Notes under the pieces: model-generated
Told to the model about the DNA's origin: nothing
Seen by the model: the letters and a program-made list of their open reading frames with translations, nothing else
Database searches by the model: none
NCBI GenBank assembly: GCA_947846985.1
Contig: CANTUZ010000001.1
Location: 184,100,455 to 184,164,454 of the forward strand
Source: Fratercula arctica
Taxonomy: Eukaryota; Chordata; Aves; Charadriiformes; Alcidae
Reading direction: 5' to 3'
DNA: 64,000 nucleotides
Shown here: piece after piece, positions 36,401 through 50,336 of the stretch
How positions within the stretch are numbered: the first letter of the stretch is position 1
Layout: each line of letters opens with the position of its first letter
Position numbers and translations under genes: made by a program

Positions 36401-39334
36401 ACGAAGAGGTTTCGCTCTGGTTGCTGAATCACTAGAGGGAGCTCCGGGTGCATGGGAAGGGAAAGCTTTGTTCTCAAACATCATACAAAACTCAAGAAAA
36501 CACGAAAAAATACCTTTCCCAATAGACAATGATTGCTAAACGTCTAAAAGAGGGGAAAAAAAAAAAAAAAAGTCCTTTTTTCTTCTTAATTAGAGTATTT
36601 TATATGCATTTGTTTGCCAATAATACAAGCCTCACAAGCTAATAACAACAAGCATTTAAAGGCTGGTAACAAATAGTGTCCAGTTAAAACCTTTGCAAGT
36701 AGGAAGCTTGAAAAATGCATAATACTAATGCCTGTGAGCCCTTTTAAGCAATAACAATCAAGATATGTGGCTTTTTCAAGTGGCTGGTTTGTCAGAGCTG
36801 ATGAGATAGATATGCAGTAAGTTGGAACTAAACCTTTCTTCTGATGCAATGGAATGATTCTAAACCAGCATAATGTCTCTGTAAGTCCACTGATCTGCTG
36901 TCTGATATTCATATAGAGCAATGGCTCTTATGGTCCTAAAAGAAGGATCATTTTTGATGGGCATAGGGACATTCATTTGAGCAACACAGAAGGTGGAGGC
37001 AGTACAGAATACAGTGAGCATCTTCAGTGTTCGTTATTTGCAAAATTGCTTCCAAGGCCCTGAAATTAAGAAGGCATTTTGGCCTGGCCTATGATTGAAA
37101 CCTTTTTGGTTTATTTTCCATGGTGTTAAGAAGATGCCTTTGTATGACATGATAAGCTATCAAATGGTCTAATATCTATTAATAGGTAGCATCGGTATTT
37201 CTGTCACACAAATGAAGAAGCTGGCTAACGTTAAGAGAGGATGAGATTCTTACAGCTCAGCGCTTCCATACTTCTATGCAAAGCCTTCTTTGTTTTCATT
37301 TTAAGCAAAGACTATTGCCACATATACTGACTCCATGGACATCTTGGGGAAACAGACTCTGGCACTGACTGTGCCAGCTGCTGCTCGTTGCAGTGACAGG
37401 GTATGGTAGGATTCTGAGACAAAGGGACTTCGTTGTTTCAGGACACATTTATGTTCGTAGCTAGAGGATTTGCCGTACCTAATTGTTCAAAGAAGACATA
37501 TTGATATGTCTTAACACTTGTACAATGCACTTCATTATACCAAGACATTATAGCCCAATCTGGAGAAAAACTCAGTTTACTCACTGAACCTGTGAATACA
37601 TATAGATACTCTTATTTTGTTCCCCAGAATAATTTGAATTAAGCCAGTGGAAGATCTATAAATATGCACACACAAACATAAACAATGCTAGGACGGAGCT
37701 TACCTTTTGAGCTAAGTAGTGGTCACCAGGGTCATTCCATCCTCAGTTAGTCGAACAACGTATAAAAGCAGCCTTTTAGTATCAGCTATGCATATCTGCT
37801 TTCCTAGTACGGTGGCATCTTTTATATGTTAGTCTTCTCTGGACATTTGTTCTCACACCTAAAGCAATCTTCTTTAATATATGTATCTTGGAAATAACAT
37901 ACTGTGTCATCAGGATTTCTGAAATTTTATCAAATATACCTGTTACATGTACATTATAATTGTATTATGTTTAGGGAAGATTGCAATAAACTGTTATTTC
38001 AGCATCACTCAGTGGTTTGTACTGGGAGTGAAATTTGTAAGATGTTCCATTCAACTCTGCTGTTTCTTCATATTGGAGGCCACATATGAACAGTACTGCA
38101 GAAAATAGGAAAAACAGCTGTGTATTTTCATACAGTGATTGATGATATAGAAATTTATGGCTCATCAGAATAAACTCAACCATCTTAGAATTATGGAAAT
38201 GTTAGTCTTTGACTTCCACAGTATTCATACAGTATTTACTGATACTATGAGGAAGAAGGAGAGAAGCTTTATTGTCGAGGCTGGTTTCTGATGACCACTG
38301 CTGTAAAGGTACATGTATTGTTAGGTGTGTATCATTGTTATATGATGGCAATTGCTTAGTGAGTGGCATTGTAGGCAGAGTGAAGCACTGTTCAGTTTTA
38401 CAATCCTTCCTTGAACTACTTCCATGTGGTACAATGTTTGGATCTTACCTTTTGTGAGCTTTGGTTAAAGAAAACATACTTATAATTCAAGGTCATTTTA
38501 ATCTAATGTTATATTTGGATAAGAAAATTGTAGGAAAAGAGAAAGAGGCTTTATTCTCTTCCCTACCTTCTAAGGCTAGAGGTTAAAAAGATGTTTTTTT
38601 CCTCCCTACAGTGTTTCTAATGGAACAGGAATATGAAATACTGCAAAGCTTTTCCTCTAAGAGTTTTGCATACTGGTTTCAGAAGGATCTATTTAAAGCT
38701 CCTCAACAAGTGTAAACCAGCAGGATCAGGCCAGTAGAAATAATCAGATGAAGTAAGTGAGAGAAAATCTCACAAAATCTTCTTTTGTGTAGCATTAGGA
38801 TGAATCTTCTATACTTCTGAATAAGGCTAAAATTCTCTTTTTTATCTGTTGTAGTCCAAATGTTTATCCACAGTAACATAATAAAACACAAATAAAACCC
38901 TCTGGGCATATGGCCATATATGTTTTTCTTAACAAGAGCAAAATAAAAAAAAAAAAGTTGCAATGTGCATATTGTGCAACACTGGAGAAGCTCAAAGAGG
39001 AATAAACCTCACATTATTCTGTGGTGTTCAGTTTCTCAAAAAAAGAATGGTTTTTTTTAGTCCTGCTTCTGTTTTTACCACATCTTTCTGAAAAGTATAT
39101 TACAGAGACAGGAGAATTTATATGATGCTGTTACTCCTCAGATTTTCTCTCCCACCTGAAAACAGGCTTTTCAACAATTTAAGCGGTAAATTGTAATACA
39201 ATTTTAGCCAGAATTTTGCAGGAAGCATCCATGCTGCTTCCAGTCTCTCTCCCAGCCCATGTTTTCGGTGTGGCTCATCCAATGATCGTAGGAGGATTCT
39301 CAGCTTTGCTATATAGGCCAAGTCGCAATGTAGC
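24421..39334. other. Long AT-rich stretch without recognised genes
   Basis: Nearly 15 kb in which I recognise no exon, RNA gene or young transposon. A short segment at 25230-25310 faintly resembles an old MIR/L2-type relic (TTCCTCCCCTGAGAAACTGAG) but is too decayed to call. The - strand between about 31560 and 32270 has several overlapping open frames without family resemblance. Homopolymer tracts lie near 30430, 33518-33537 and 36546-36571. Confidence 0.55.
36428..36443 (+). promoter_or_regulatory. CTCF-like motif
   Basis: ATCACTAGAGGGAGCT resembles the CTCF core CCACTAGAGGGCGCT at 13 of 15 aligned positions, including the central AGAGGG. It sits in unique-looking, non-repeat sequence. This is a motif match only; occupancy cannot be seen from sequence. 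Confidence 0.35.
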
Positions 39335-39475
39335 TCATGGTGCTTTACATTTTCCAAGCACTCTGTAAACGTTAGCAGGTCTTCATGACACCTCAGTGAG
39401 GTAGGTGAGGATTAGTAACTTAATTTTACAGGAGAGACTTAACTAGGGAAGAAGTGAATTGTGTGAGCTCATATA
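39335..39475 (+). mobile_element. Possible MIR/L2-like ancient SINE relic
   Basis: The order GTGCTTTACA, then CTCAGTGAGGTAGGTGAGGA, TTTTACAGGAGAGACTTAACTAGGGAAG and TGTGTGAGCTCATATAGGGA follows the layout of the MIR/L2-type 3' region (GTGCTTTACA, GAGGTAGGT, TTTTACAGATGAGGAAACTGAG, GTCACACAGCTAG). Divergence is high, as expected for a relic older than birds. The boundaries are approximate. Confidence 0.5.
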
Positions 39476-40312
39476 GGGAAACAGTAACAAAACTACTTTT
39501 AGAACTGAGATGTCCCATCCCTCTGAAACACAGTGTCTTGGGCTCAAAAACCACAAAACGCGAGCTGTACAATTATTACCATAGAAACAGTAGGAAACAG
39601 GGTAATTAACGCAGGTGTAGAACACCAAGACATAATAATGCTGTCACAAAGTATATTTTAAGGCCTTGGAATACAGAGGGTTCAAGAAATTGTAATTATC
39701 TCTCACTAATATTTTTGTGATCATTTTGATCAATATCACATCATAAAGCTGATTTGACAAGTTGGAGGTTTGTTTCGTTTTGTAGAAACAAATGTACTGA
39801 ACTCATGGCTGTGTGTGCACTGTGTCTAGACACCAGGGCAATTATAAGGAAAATTACATTTTCATTTCTATTGCAAACTGTCTTGTTAATCTGCTCAATA
39901 TTTCCTTGCCTAATCATTTTGTTCAGCAGTTCTCTTCTTTACAGAAGGTCAAACAAGCTTTTTTCAATGTTACTGTCTGCTGTAGCTATAATATAGGTAA
40001 TAACAATCATAGTTCATTACTATCATGCAAAAAAACCTCAACACCACCCAACATCCTTTTTTTTTTGAAGTGGATCTAGCTGGTATTTTAGAATATACTG
40101 GTTTATTTTTAAAGCTTTAACATTTTAGCAGGGATGCAGTCTTTTCTCCTGGTGTTATTTCTAGCATAAAAAAGAATAAACGTATCAGGGAGCAAGATGT
40201 GGTGCGTTCCCCTTCACTACAAAGTCATGTTGGCCTTTGTGCTCACTGCTTTTCTAGTACCCACAAGAACTGTAAAAGGTGACTAACTGTTTCCTCCTCC
40301 TTTCTACTCCAG

Positions 40313-40497
40313 CTGTGGAGGAGAGAAAGAAAAGAGAGAATTTTTCTTCCTGGGACCAAACGGAAATTCCCACTGCCGATACGGCGTACCATGCTCCTGA
40401 TTCCAACATGGATATAAAGCTTAATGGCTTGGGAACCGGGTCTTCTAAAAAACAGAAAAAGTGCTTTAGAATCTTCTCTGACTGGGGAAGCAATTGA
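40313..40497 (+). other. Candidate terminal exon, unidentified
   Basis: A strong pyrimidine-rich acceptor (TTTCCTCCTCCTTTCTACTCCAG) ends at 40312. The open frame that follows reads about 61 residues to TGA 40495-40497, with acidic, polar and then basic composition (the end reads SSKKQKKCFRIFSDW). Several CpGs are retained in the codons around 40368-40388, unlike the AT-rich surroundings. I do not recognise the protein. It could be a terminal exon, an alternative exon or chance. Confidence 0.22.
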
Positions 40498-43400
40498 ACC
40501 CCGGGTATCTGACCTCCTAGAAGGCAATATAGGTCATATCATCATTATGATGAAATCACCAACAGGGTCATCTGGAAGAAGAAAAGAAAGTATGCAATTG
40601 CCATCATCAAAACATGCTGTTTAAGAACCTAGGTATGGAAAATGGTTCCTTGTCCTGGACACAGCTTTCAAGAAGGTGCTTCACTCCAGCTTTCAGACAA
40701 AGGACAAGGTCCAGGAGCAAGACTGTGTATCTTGTTGGATGGTTTAGGCATTTCCTGCTGGCTCTTTTAGTGTCCCTTTGTATAGCGAACTGTGAAGCCC
40801 TTTTGTAAATGCCTAAATCTCATGTGATAATAATGAACTTTGCCTTTATCGCCATAGAAAGAACTGCCTCAGCACTTCTGGAGCTGAGTCCATCTGCACA
40901 CTGCAGTGTTTACCATCACAGCCCTGATGTGTCTCTGGGTGTACAATGACTGAAAAGAAGTTCCAAGATTTTCCCACCCAAGCCTAAATATCTTCTACTT
41001 TTGCATAAATTTGCAAAATTAACACTATTTGTTCTAAATTCTTACAGCAACTAATAATAATCTTTTACAAAAACTTAGTTGTGATTTATGAAATGAGAAG
41101 CTGCCTGTGAGTGAATAAAAATGAGGAAATGACTACTGCAGAAAATAGGAGAAGAGTGGGAAGGGAACGATTCAGCGTGACAATTATGCAGGAAAGAAAA
41201 AAAATGATGTAAACTACTCAGAAGGTATTTTACCACTGCAAATTGTTAGCATTGTCAACAGTTTCTTGAAATCACAAGCTGTTTGCTGAATTTCTGAATT
41301 GTTCCTAGCAGTGTGCATATTTCTATGTAAATGAATGCCATTAAACAAATGCTCCTGCGGTGATGACACAAGTTCTTTTCCACATTATCACAAGTTCTTC
41401 CCTTAGGCATACTGTAGGGAGAAAAAAAATAAAAAGCCATCCCGATTATTCAATGTCCTATTTGTTTCTAAAATGCAGCAAATTTAAAAAACAGTATATT
41501 TGCCTATGTGGGTGTGTATAACTCTTCTAGAGGGCATGTGCCTTTTCCTAATTCTTAGAGAATCTGGGAAAGTGAAATGCCCATGTTTGTGCTGATTCTT
41601 GTCAACCTTGTCATGATATTGCCTTGTGCTTGTTCACTGTCATGCAACTCAGGGACTCTGTTACCCTCCAAATCAACCTAAGCCTGCAAAGACGTGGTTC
41701 TCAATATTTCAGGACATTTTTAAAACCATGTTAGAAGTTAAACAAAGCTTAAAATTTCTCTTTAAGATTTTCCTATGCCATTTTAAACTGAACAGTGCTC
41801 ATTCAGGAATTCTTGAAACAGAGTACACAAAGGGTAAAATAGTTTAGCTTATGCTGTTGGCACATTGTGATTATGTCCTGTTCATGATCAAATACCATTA
41901 ATCAGGTAAAAGAAATATACCATCTCCGGGAAACTCCTGATTTGCCTTTAGATAGCTGGTCTTGGAATTTTGAGGTGCTACATGCTGTCTCTTCCAAACA
42001 TTTCTCAAACCTAGTAATCACATGATGGACGTGCTCATTTGCAGCGAGGTAGACCTGAGCTTAGAAGAAAGTGAGAGTAAGGACAGGCAGGAGGAAATGG
42101 GATAACAAAAATGTTTCGATATTGTCTGTGAAGAAATATCTTATACCAAATAAACAATTAGTGATATGTACAGGACAGAATAGCCTGCCCACATTACCAG
42201 TCTGCTTGGCCCATATGGCTCACTTTCCCCCTTGCTCATGTGTTTTGCAAAAAAATGTGTCTATTACACAGTTTTGCTTCCTTCTGATTCAAACAATCTC
42301 ACAAATTTACAAAATGTCTTGTTAAACCTACATTTTTTACTAAACCAAAATTAACACCAAAAATAAATTGTTCATTCTAACTGAAAGAACAGCTGTGAAA
42401 TGTTTTACCTTAATCAGAATAAAGCAGAGAAACCTGGAGACTTGTTACACTCTAGTACCCAGCATATTATAGTATTTCTTCTGCAAGGTTTCTGTTGGCT
42501 GAGGCAAATGCAAAGGCTATGATGATAATATAAAGAATAAAAAGAATTGGTAGATAATCAAGAATTCTGCAATTTTCACAACATAGCAGAAAATAGGCAG
42601 CAAATACAGAGTTTTCTGTTATATACAACGAGCATTTGGTGCAAATATTGAAAGTGGAGGATAAAAGAGGATTTTAGTGAGGTATATACCTCTGTTTCAA
42701 CAGAGACATTTCTTAAAGTGATTTTTATAATATGATAGCTTGCTTATTTTTACATACGTGTTGATTTTTTAAGATTTTTACTTTCAGACTGTTTTTAATG
42801 GGACAGAATAGGACGTGTGGAGGAAAGAATAAACCCTGTGTATTTTACTTTCTTGACTCCTTCCCTTTCTGCTTTTATTCCTAAATAACAGCCTGTATTT
42901 TCAGCTTTACAAGCCACCTTTGATTGAATTCAGTAGGATTAGAAGAGTTCTGCAATTCTGCAAAAGGATGTGAAGTGGTCACAGTCATAAAAAGGAACCA
43001 ATGTCCAAATGGCATGGGAGTATATAAGGAGTTTTGTTCTTTATAAAAGATCATGCGGTTCTAATCTCCAACTATAGAAATCTTAGATGAGGTTTCACTC
43101 AGATCCTTTTACATTAGAAAGTTAAATACAATTATATAGCTTCTGTTTACCCAGTTGGAGGTGTGGTGTTTACCATGTAGAAGAGGTATCAGGTGGTCTT
43201 AGAACCTGTTGAACTCTGGTTGACACAGACTGAAATTACACCTTACCTTACACCTTACCGTCTCCTGGCAAATGGGTGTTTGACTCCTTCTGTGTACTTT
43301 TTCTTTCTAGAAAGCACTAAAGACATCAAGCAAGGAATATACCTTATTTGGTATATTTTAAACGGAATTGGTGAAAAAGTTTGCTTTTCTGCCTGTATCC

Positions 43401-45100
43401 TATCCTTTCCACCACCTAGTATCCTAAGAGAATCAATAGGGCTTTGTTTATTTTATATAAAAATAGACATTTACAATTGTACCTAATGCTTTAAGAAAAA
43501 AAATATTCATCCTCCATCATTTTGTACACTAAAGGAGTTTCATAGACTACTCTTCCCAACTGTCCTGAAGTTTTTAGAGAAGTTTCTCAGCAGGATGTGT
43601 AGAGGTTTGAAAACTCAGTGGAAATGGTAATGATGAATAGCAGTTCCTAGTGAAGATGTAAAGGCCACATGAATAAAAGAAACAGAGAAAGAACTGGAGA
43701 AAGAAATATATCTGCTGTAAGAATGTTAGAATATAATTCTGGCCTTCACTCAGATAATGGTTTGCTGTCTCAGTTTTCCTTACATTTGTTCAGGACACAT
43801 TAAGACTGAGCTACTTCTCTTGTAGAGAAAAAGCTTGCTTATGTAATTGCTTCCTTAAAGAATACAGACACAGTTTTACAAAAACTGATGACCTCAAGTA
43901 GATTCTAACTTAAAACACAAATAGACCTTTCTTCTTGTTGTAGTGAGTCAGCATTAAAAATTGGAAGTGCAACAAATTCTTGTTTGTGCCCTTTCCTTTG
44001 TCTATGTGCCTTAAATTATTGTGCTATTTATTCAGGTGGGATGTAATAACATTTAGAAAAGCAAGGAAATGTGGAGATAAATAAAGGACTATCTAGATAA
44101 TTCTTTTCCTTCGTTTTAGTTTACGCTATTTATCTGTAGTTCACTTCTGATTTTGGCTTCACAATAAATGAAATGTTCCCCTTTTGAGACCAAGAATCAA
44201 AGAGGCACTGTTAGCTTGAATTTGCCCCTAGATTTAAATGTAACAAAAAGAAAGATTTAATTAAATCTACCAGTTGCAGGAAAGCTTTTGTAATTAAAAA
44301 GAGCTGAACTGTCCCATGTTGGTTGACAAAGATTCTCTTGCATTCTTTGAATCCCAAATGATGCAACATCAAGAATATGACTTTAAAAGACAATTACTTT
44401 AAATCACATTAAAACAAAAATAAATTGATTTTTGCTTTCCACTGCCTCAGTTGTAGAAAATTTAAATCAATATTAAACAAAAAGTAAGCGCAAAATAAAA
44501 CTATTTTCTCCGTCTTTAAAAATAAATGATCATAGCACATATAAAAATTGGTTTATGAAGTATTTAATCTAAGTAGCAGAAATTTTGGGTAATAAAGGTG
44601 AGGAAATGGTTCTTGCCAATGCTTGTTGATCCAGAAAACCATTACCAGGGCTAATTGGACAGTGCTTTTTACCAGAGACTTGTAGCCTTGTTGAAACATA
44701 CTGCATACAATGTACCTCTTCACTTGAAGTTACTGTTCTTCTCACACTCGGCATGTTTCTAGTTTAGCCTTCTATTGGTGTGCTTAGTTACATAAATACT
44801 ATAAAGACATTTTATTTACATTAATTCCCATTCTGCTTTATTAGTAATTACATAGAGGTTGACTAATTCTTCACTATTGCGATGCGTTTGGCACAAATGG
44901 GTATTTGTGGGTAGGTATACAATGTGGCTGTCTAATACTTTGATGGTGCATCTTGAATGGAAAGAACAGGTTGGATAAAACGTTAGAAATAACTTAGTGT
45001 GATGCACATTGTTAACAAATATAATCTAATAAAGATCTGTTTTAAATATTAAAACTGGCCTGACTTATCAGTCTACTAGAAAGTCTAAACACAGTGGTTT

Positions 45101-45194
45101 CTAATTCCCTAAATTCCCCTCTAATTCTTGACCTCTAATTTCCTAAATTCCTCTAATTCCCTAAAGGGCATCTCCTAAATTCCCTAAATCCCTA
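45101..45194. repeat. Imperfect CTAATTCCCTAAATTC minisatellite
   Basis: The words CTAATT, TCCCTAAA and CCTCTAATT recur about six times in 94 bases in irregular order. It is a short degenerate tandem array. CCCTAA occurs several times, but the spacing does not match a telomere repeat. Confidence 0.6.
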
Positions 45195-48100
45195 TATAGC
45201 TATGTCTACACACACCCAGTTGCACCCCATTCTGCCCAGGACATTCAGAAGGAAGATGCTACTCAGCAGGACAGAGGATCCTTCTCTTCCCTTAATCAGT
45301 CTCTTGAGGCTGAAGAAGGAGCATCCTGTAAGGCTTGAGCCATGAATGGTTCTTTGGACTTTCATCACTTGGAGAACCAAGGACATCTTGAAGATTAATT
45401 TCCATTTTCCTCAGGAATGTGATATGGAAAGAGAATTCGAATTTTTACCTTGCTTAGAAACGTTAAAATATTATTTCTTTTAATTGAGCAAATACACAGT
45501 GAGTTCAAATAGTTAACCTGGAACATACCCAGAGGAAATAAACCTCCCTCAAGAAAATTCAGGCTCAGAATCGAGGGTGTCAAATACGGGGTGCTGTTTT
45601 GATACTTCTCCCACCCTCTTCGCTGCTTCCTCATGGCTAATCATTTTTTTCTATTGCACTAGAAAAACAAATTAACACAAAATGATTAGAAAGAATGCTC
45701 TATGAACTTTAAATTGGAAGGGAAATTCTTGAAGCCAGAAAGTCAGAGCAACAATGCCTATGACAGTGCATTTATCACTAAAGTATGTAATGGGAAATCT
45801 TTTTGAAAGCCATGTATAACTGTGATTGACTCTTTTGATAAGCGGCACATGTTTTTGTTTTAGTGACTGGGACACTCATTTGCCTAGGAGATGTCTTAGG
45901 AATTCAGACTCTTCTTATAATATGGATTCATTTCACATCTCTGTGGCAATGGAGACAGGTAAAATTCTTCCTAGATTTATAAGGCCAAAAGCACCTGTAA
46001 TCATTGGTGTCCTAAGGAATTTTCCAATTGCTAATGTAGTCTGAAGCTCCCTCTGCTCCCCATCTGGGCCAGGGATCCCTCATTCCTGACTGCATGTGAA
46101 CTGGTAGGTGAGGCCCTTCTCTCGCATGCAGGAGGTACAGGTTCAGTGCTTCTTGCATGAAGGAGAATCTAAGCTCTAGTTTTCTGCTTTAAGGATGGAA
46201 ACTGTGTTTGGCACTTTCAGTTCTATAGCATGTATTTATGAGGGTTTCACTTTGGAAAAGCAGGGATAGATATACACTTAGGATCCTACTTACCCTTTTC
46301 TCCTAAAGCGAAGGTTTGGAGAAATGAGGCTGGTGCCGATTCAACTTTCATATTTGGCTTCCATCTTAAGATATTAAAAGCATTTCACAAGACGTGTATA
46401 GATGAGTGCTACTAAATACACCTTGCAGGCTTCTTTTCTCTTTCTGGAAGATCTGTGGGGAGTTCTGACCCAGCATCCTTTGGAGATGCTGTGGCCTCCT
46501 GTTCTCTACTTGACAGGTCTCTCTCTGATAGATGTGTCTTTTCCTTTAGAGATCTGATATATAACCTATCTGCAAGTTGGAACCTTGATTTTAGGACTAT
46601 ATTATAAAAAATATCCAGATTAAAACCCGTTTCTGGTTTACAGATTTTTGAAATAAAAAAATGGCTCAGTGTCTGACGACAATAAGCAAGGCATTGGCCC
46701 ATGTCTGTAAGGTTTGATATAGCAACTCTACGATGAGTACTCTGAGTTTGATGGATTACACTTTTACTGAGAAGATGAAAATATGTCTGTGTTTAGTACA
46801 TACATTTGATGAAATTATGAGACCATGTATTATTTTTTTTTTCCTGACAAATCTTTAAGGAATTCAGGTTTTATAGGATTAATATTGAGCTACTGAATGA
46901 ATCATTATTATTACATGGACATTTTCATTGGCCTGGAGGTGGACTGTCAGATGATTTACCTCCAAAAAGGATAGCCGACCCATTTCATTTCTTAAGAACT
47001 TTGCTTTTACGTCAGATACATTGAGTTTAGCAATTGTAATTATCAGACAGTTTACCTTTGCCTGGTAAGTACCAGCATCCTACTTACAACATTTATATTA
47101 GTTTCTTTGAAAACTAATTCCAATAACTGTGTTTAATATGTAATTAGTTCACAATTACAGTACACATTCAGAAAAGTAAAATAGATAACGGGAGTTCTAC
47201 CTTGAAAATGGTGAGAATTATGAAGTAATAGGAACAAATAGAAGTGATATATTTTTTTAATTTGCTCATTGAAATTGAGGGGATGAAGGTCACGATTATT
47301 TTTTTTTTTCTGTGTGATAATTCAAATCACAGCTCCAAAAGGGTTGGAAGCCTCAGCCCTAAATTATAATATTTTAAAGAATAAGAGGCAGGGGTGAGTC
47401 TCAAACTAAAAAATCACAGCAAACTTTGCTATAAGTATTCCATCAACCCCATATGTAGGTGATGTCAAATTAAATGAAGTCATAAGAGTCCTCACTGACT
47501 TAAACAGGTTCAGGATCAAGCCCTTTGTGAACTAAGTACTCTGATCCGTATGCTGAAGATGTAATGGGAGAAAGAGACTCCTTGGTCCCAATCAATTCAT
47601 ATCAGTACTGGAGCTGTTTCATTTTTAATAATATGTGTTCTGGGGAATGGGATACAGGTATTTCCCATCCTCTAGGAGATGACTTTTACATCCTGTCATC
47701 ATTCCACTTGTGCCTCCCACAATATGATTTTTCAAATTTCCAATGGCAGAAAGAGCCATTGTGGAAAACTTGTTGACGGCATACATTGGACAAAAGAAGC
47801 CCTTTTGTTTGGCTGCTCTTCACCTTCTTGGCACCATAATTACATGTATTGTCAAGGCATGGTATTCTCCCCTTATCTTACATCTCCTTCACCTATAGAT
47901 CAGGCTAAGGGGAGCAACTACACTATCAGCAGATTCAGGTCTTAGTTTTGTTCTTCAGTATGCTTTTCCTCCCTCCCCCTCTGATTTGTATTCCACAAAC
48001 ACTTTTGGTCCCAAATGCTAAGAGGTACATGATAGAAGGAAAAAGACATTGCTTTTGTGCTGATGTCACTAGTAGCATGACATCAAAAGGTAAATTTACA

Positions 48101-50336
48101 GTGGGAATGACCATAAAGACAATAAAATTGTGTTAGTTAATATAACTGTCAAATATATATATCTTTTGTATCTTTGTTGCCTGTTCCTGCATAATAAGAT
48201 GACAAAGAAATGGAATTGTTGGGAGAAGGTTGTTTTATGAACTTGCTTACTAAGCTTTTCCTTGGTACTACAGTTACAATGACAATAACTGTCACCTAAC
48301 AGCAACTAATATATGGGCTTGTGTTAGGTTTTCTGCACCTTTAATACAATTTAATATTGGTTATGATCTGGACAACAATTACACTAAGTTACTGGCCAGG
48401 CTTGTGGCTAAATTTTTCATTAGTGAATATGAAAATCTAATACTATAGTGCATACTCATAAAAATAATGTTTGGAGTCTAAAGATCTTAGCTGTTTACAT
48501 TAATATCATATGATTTTTGTAATCCATAAACTAGGAGGCTCATCTGAATCTCTGGGCCAAGGGCTACCCAGTCTTCTACTGGAGTGTAAATCTTTTTGTA
48601 TTTCTTGTATACGTTCACTAGGATTCAGAGTTTAGGCAGTCTACATTGCTTTCTGGAGTTGCATTTTTATTTCCATTCATTACAGAGGGAGCTTAAAAGG
48701 ACTAAATTTTTTGGTTTTTTTTTTTTTTGGCATAAAGCATTATCTTGCATGAACTTGAATTTTAATCATATGTTACAAGTTTATTCTGTTCTCTGTTCTC
48801 ACTGGTTTGACACCAGTCAGGTTTTTGGTGGGATCTTGGATATTGTCTGTGTGGATACCTCAAAAAGTGAGCCCTTCAAGACTCTAAATATTTTTATCTA
48901 AAACAATGATTATCTTACATATTGTGAATGAATCTGTCTTCAAGTAAGAAGGAAAATATGCACCATTAGCTGCAGACATTTATAAGTCTTCTAAAAGAGG
49001 GGATTATGCAAAACTGTAATTAGACTAAGAAAACACTTTCCCTGTCCATCTTCTTTCAGATCTTCTTTTCTTTCCCTGCTTTTCTACTCATACTTATTCC
49101 AACCACAGTACAGAGAACAGGTTGGACCATCAAGTATAGGCAAAGGCTAAAGGATCATGCTGTCAGGCAACATTTGCAGATACATAAAGAAAAAGATGAA
49201 AAGCAGAGATACTTTATCCTTAATTTCTTCATCATAAACACACTTTTCAAAGTAGAGTAGGTGCTATCTTACTTCTATAGAAGAGCCAGTGTTGCCTCTC
49301 AAAGTAATGATAGCATGGATACATTTGGGAAGAGAATTGCGCTCTGAGTCAGGATACCCCTTTGGCACTCTTCCCATCTAGAGTTCAAGATGGAAATTAA
49401 AACTGCTTTCCTGACAGAACTAGACCTAGTTTCTTTCTTCATGTGACAAGCCTTATTAGTGGAAAGCAGCGCAGTTTTCACCTTGTTGTGCCAGAAGGAG
49501 TGATTCTAGCACATAGAGGAAGATAGCACATAGATTCCTTTCTCTAGACAGCTCATGAGCTGCCTTGTTTGGAACATTGTGGAGTGATGCTCACGTTCAA
49601 GTAACAGCAAAGACAGACAAGTGCAGTTATGGTAATGCTCGTTTCTTTCTCACGTATTTTGTGTTACAAAGGACATAAAGGCGATCCTCTAGGACTTTTC
49701 AGGGAGACGATACATTTAAAATAATGCCGGTTCTGATGATTCCAGATTTCATTTTGAACCACAACTGCAACAGCAGGCGTTTCTAAGTCAACAGGAAAAA
49801 AATGCGACATGCAATAACTTTACAGAGATAAGATAAAGAAGCCTGTGCCATTCCATGAAAAAAATGAGGAAATATTCCTATGAATATAATTTAGATCAAT
49901 TAGGCATGACAGGTGCATGAAGACTTGCAGATAACTCTGTTTTATATTAGAAATACAGATCCAGTGATAAATATTGATTAATCTTAATTTTTACATTAGC
50001 AACAACAGTTTTGTAAGTCTAACGTGAATGCAGCATATTTACTTCAATGGATAATATTTTTTAATAATTGACAAGAACATATGGAAGTTATGAAACATGG
50101 AAAAATACAGGAATTGCCATTTTTGTGCAGACCAATGATTTCTCCAGTCTAATAGCCTATCTCTTGCAGTGAGCAGGACAATGTGCTTCAAAAGCTTTCT
50201 CCTGCCTAAGAATTCTTGGCTACATAGGGCAGTCTTGGAGAGTGAGCCACCTGCTGTGAGGAAGATCCAAGCCCCCTTAGACCATGGATACACTTCTTAC
50301 ACCATTTTTGCATAGGCCATAACAAAAAATCCAGGG

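Larger units (their letters stand above)
39476..50336. other. AT-rich stretch without recognised genes
   Basis: Only scattered short open frames are present. Possible items are described separately: a candidate exon at 40313-40497 and an imperfect repeat at 45101-45194. Short T runs lie near 46830, 47300 and 48714. No RNA gene or young transposon was seen. Confidence 0.5.

Noticed and set aside
45101..45194. Interstitial telomere repeat
   Set aside because: CCCTAA words occur but are spaced irregularly by TTCC and CTAATT; this is not a (CCCTAA)n array.
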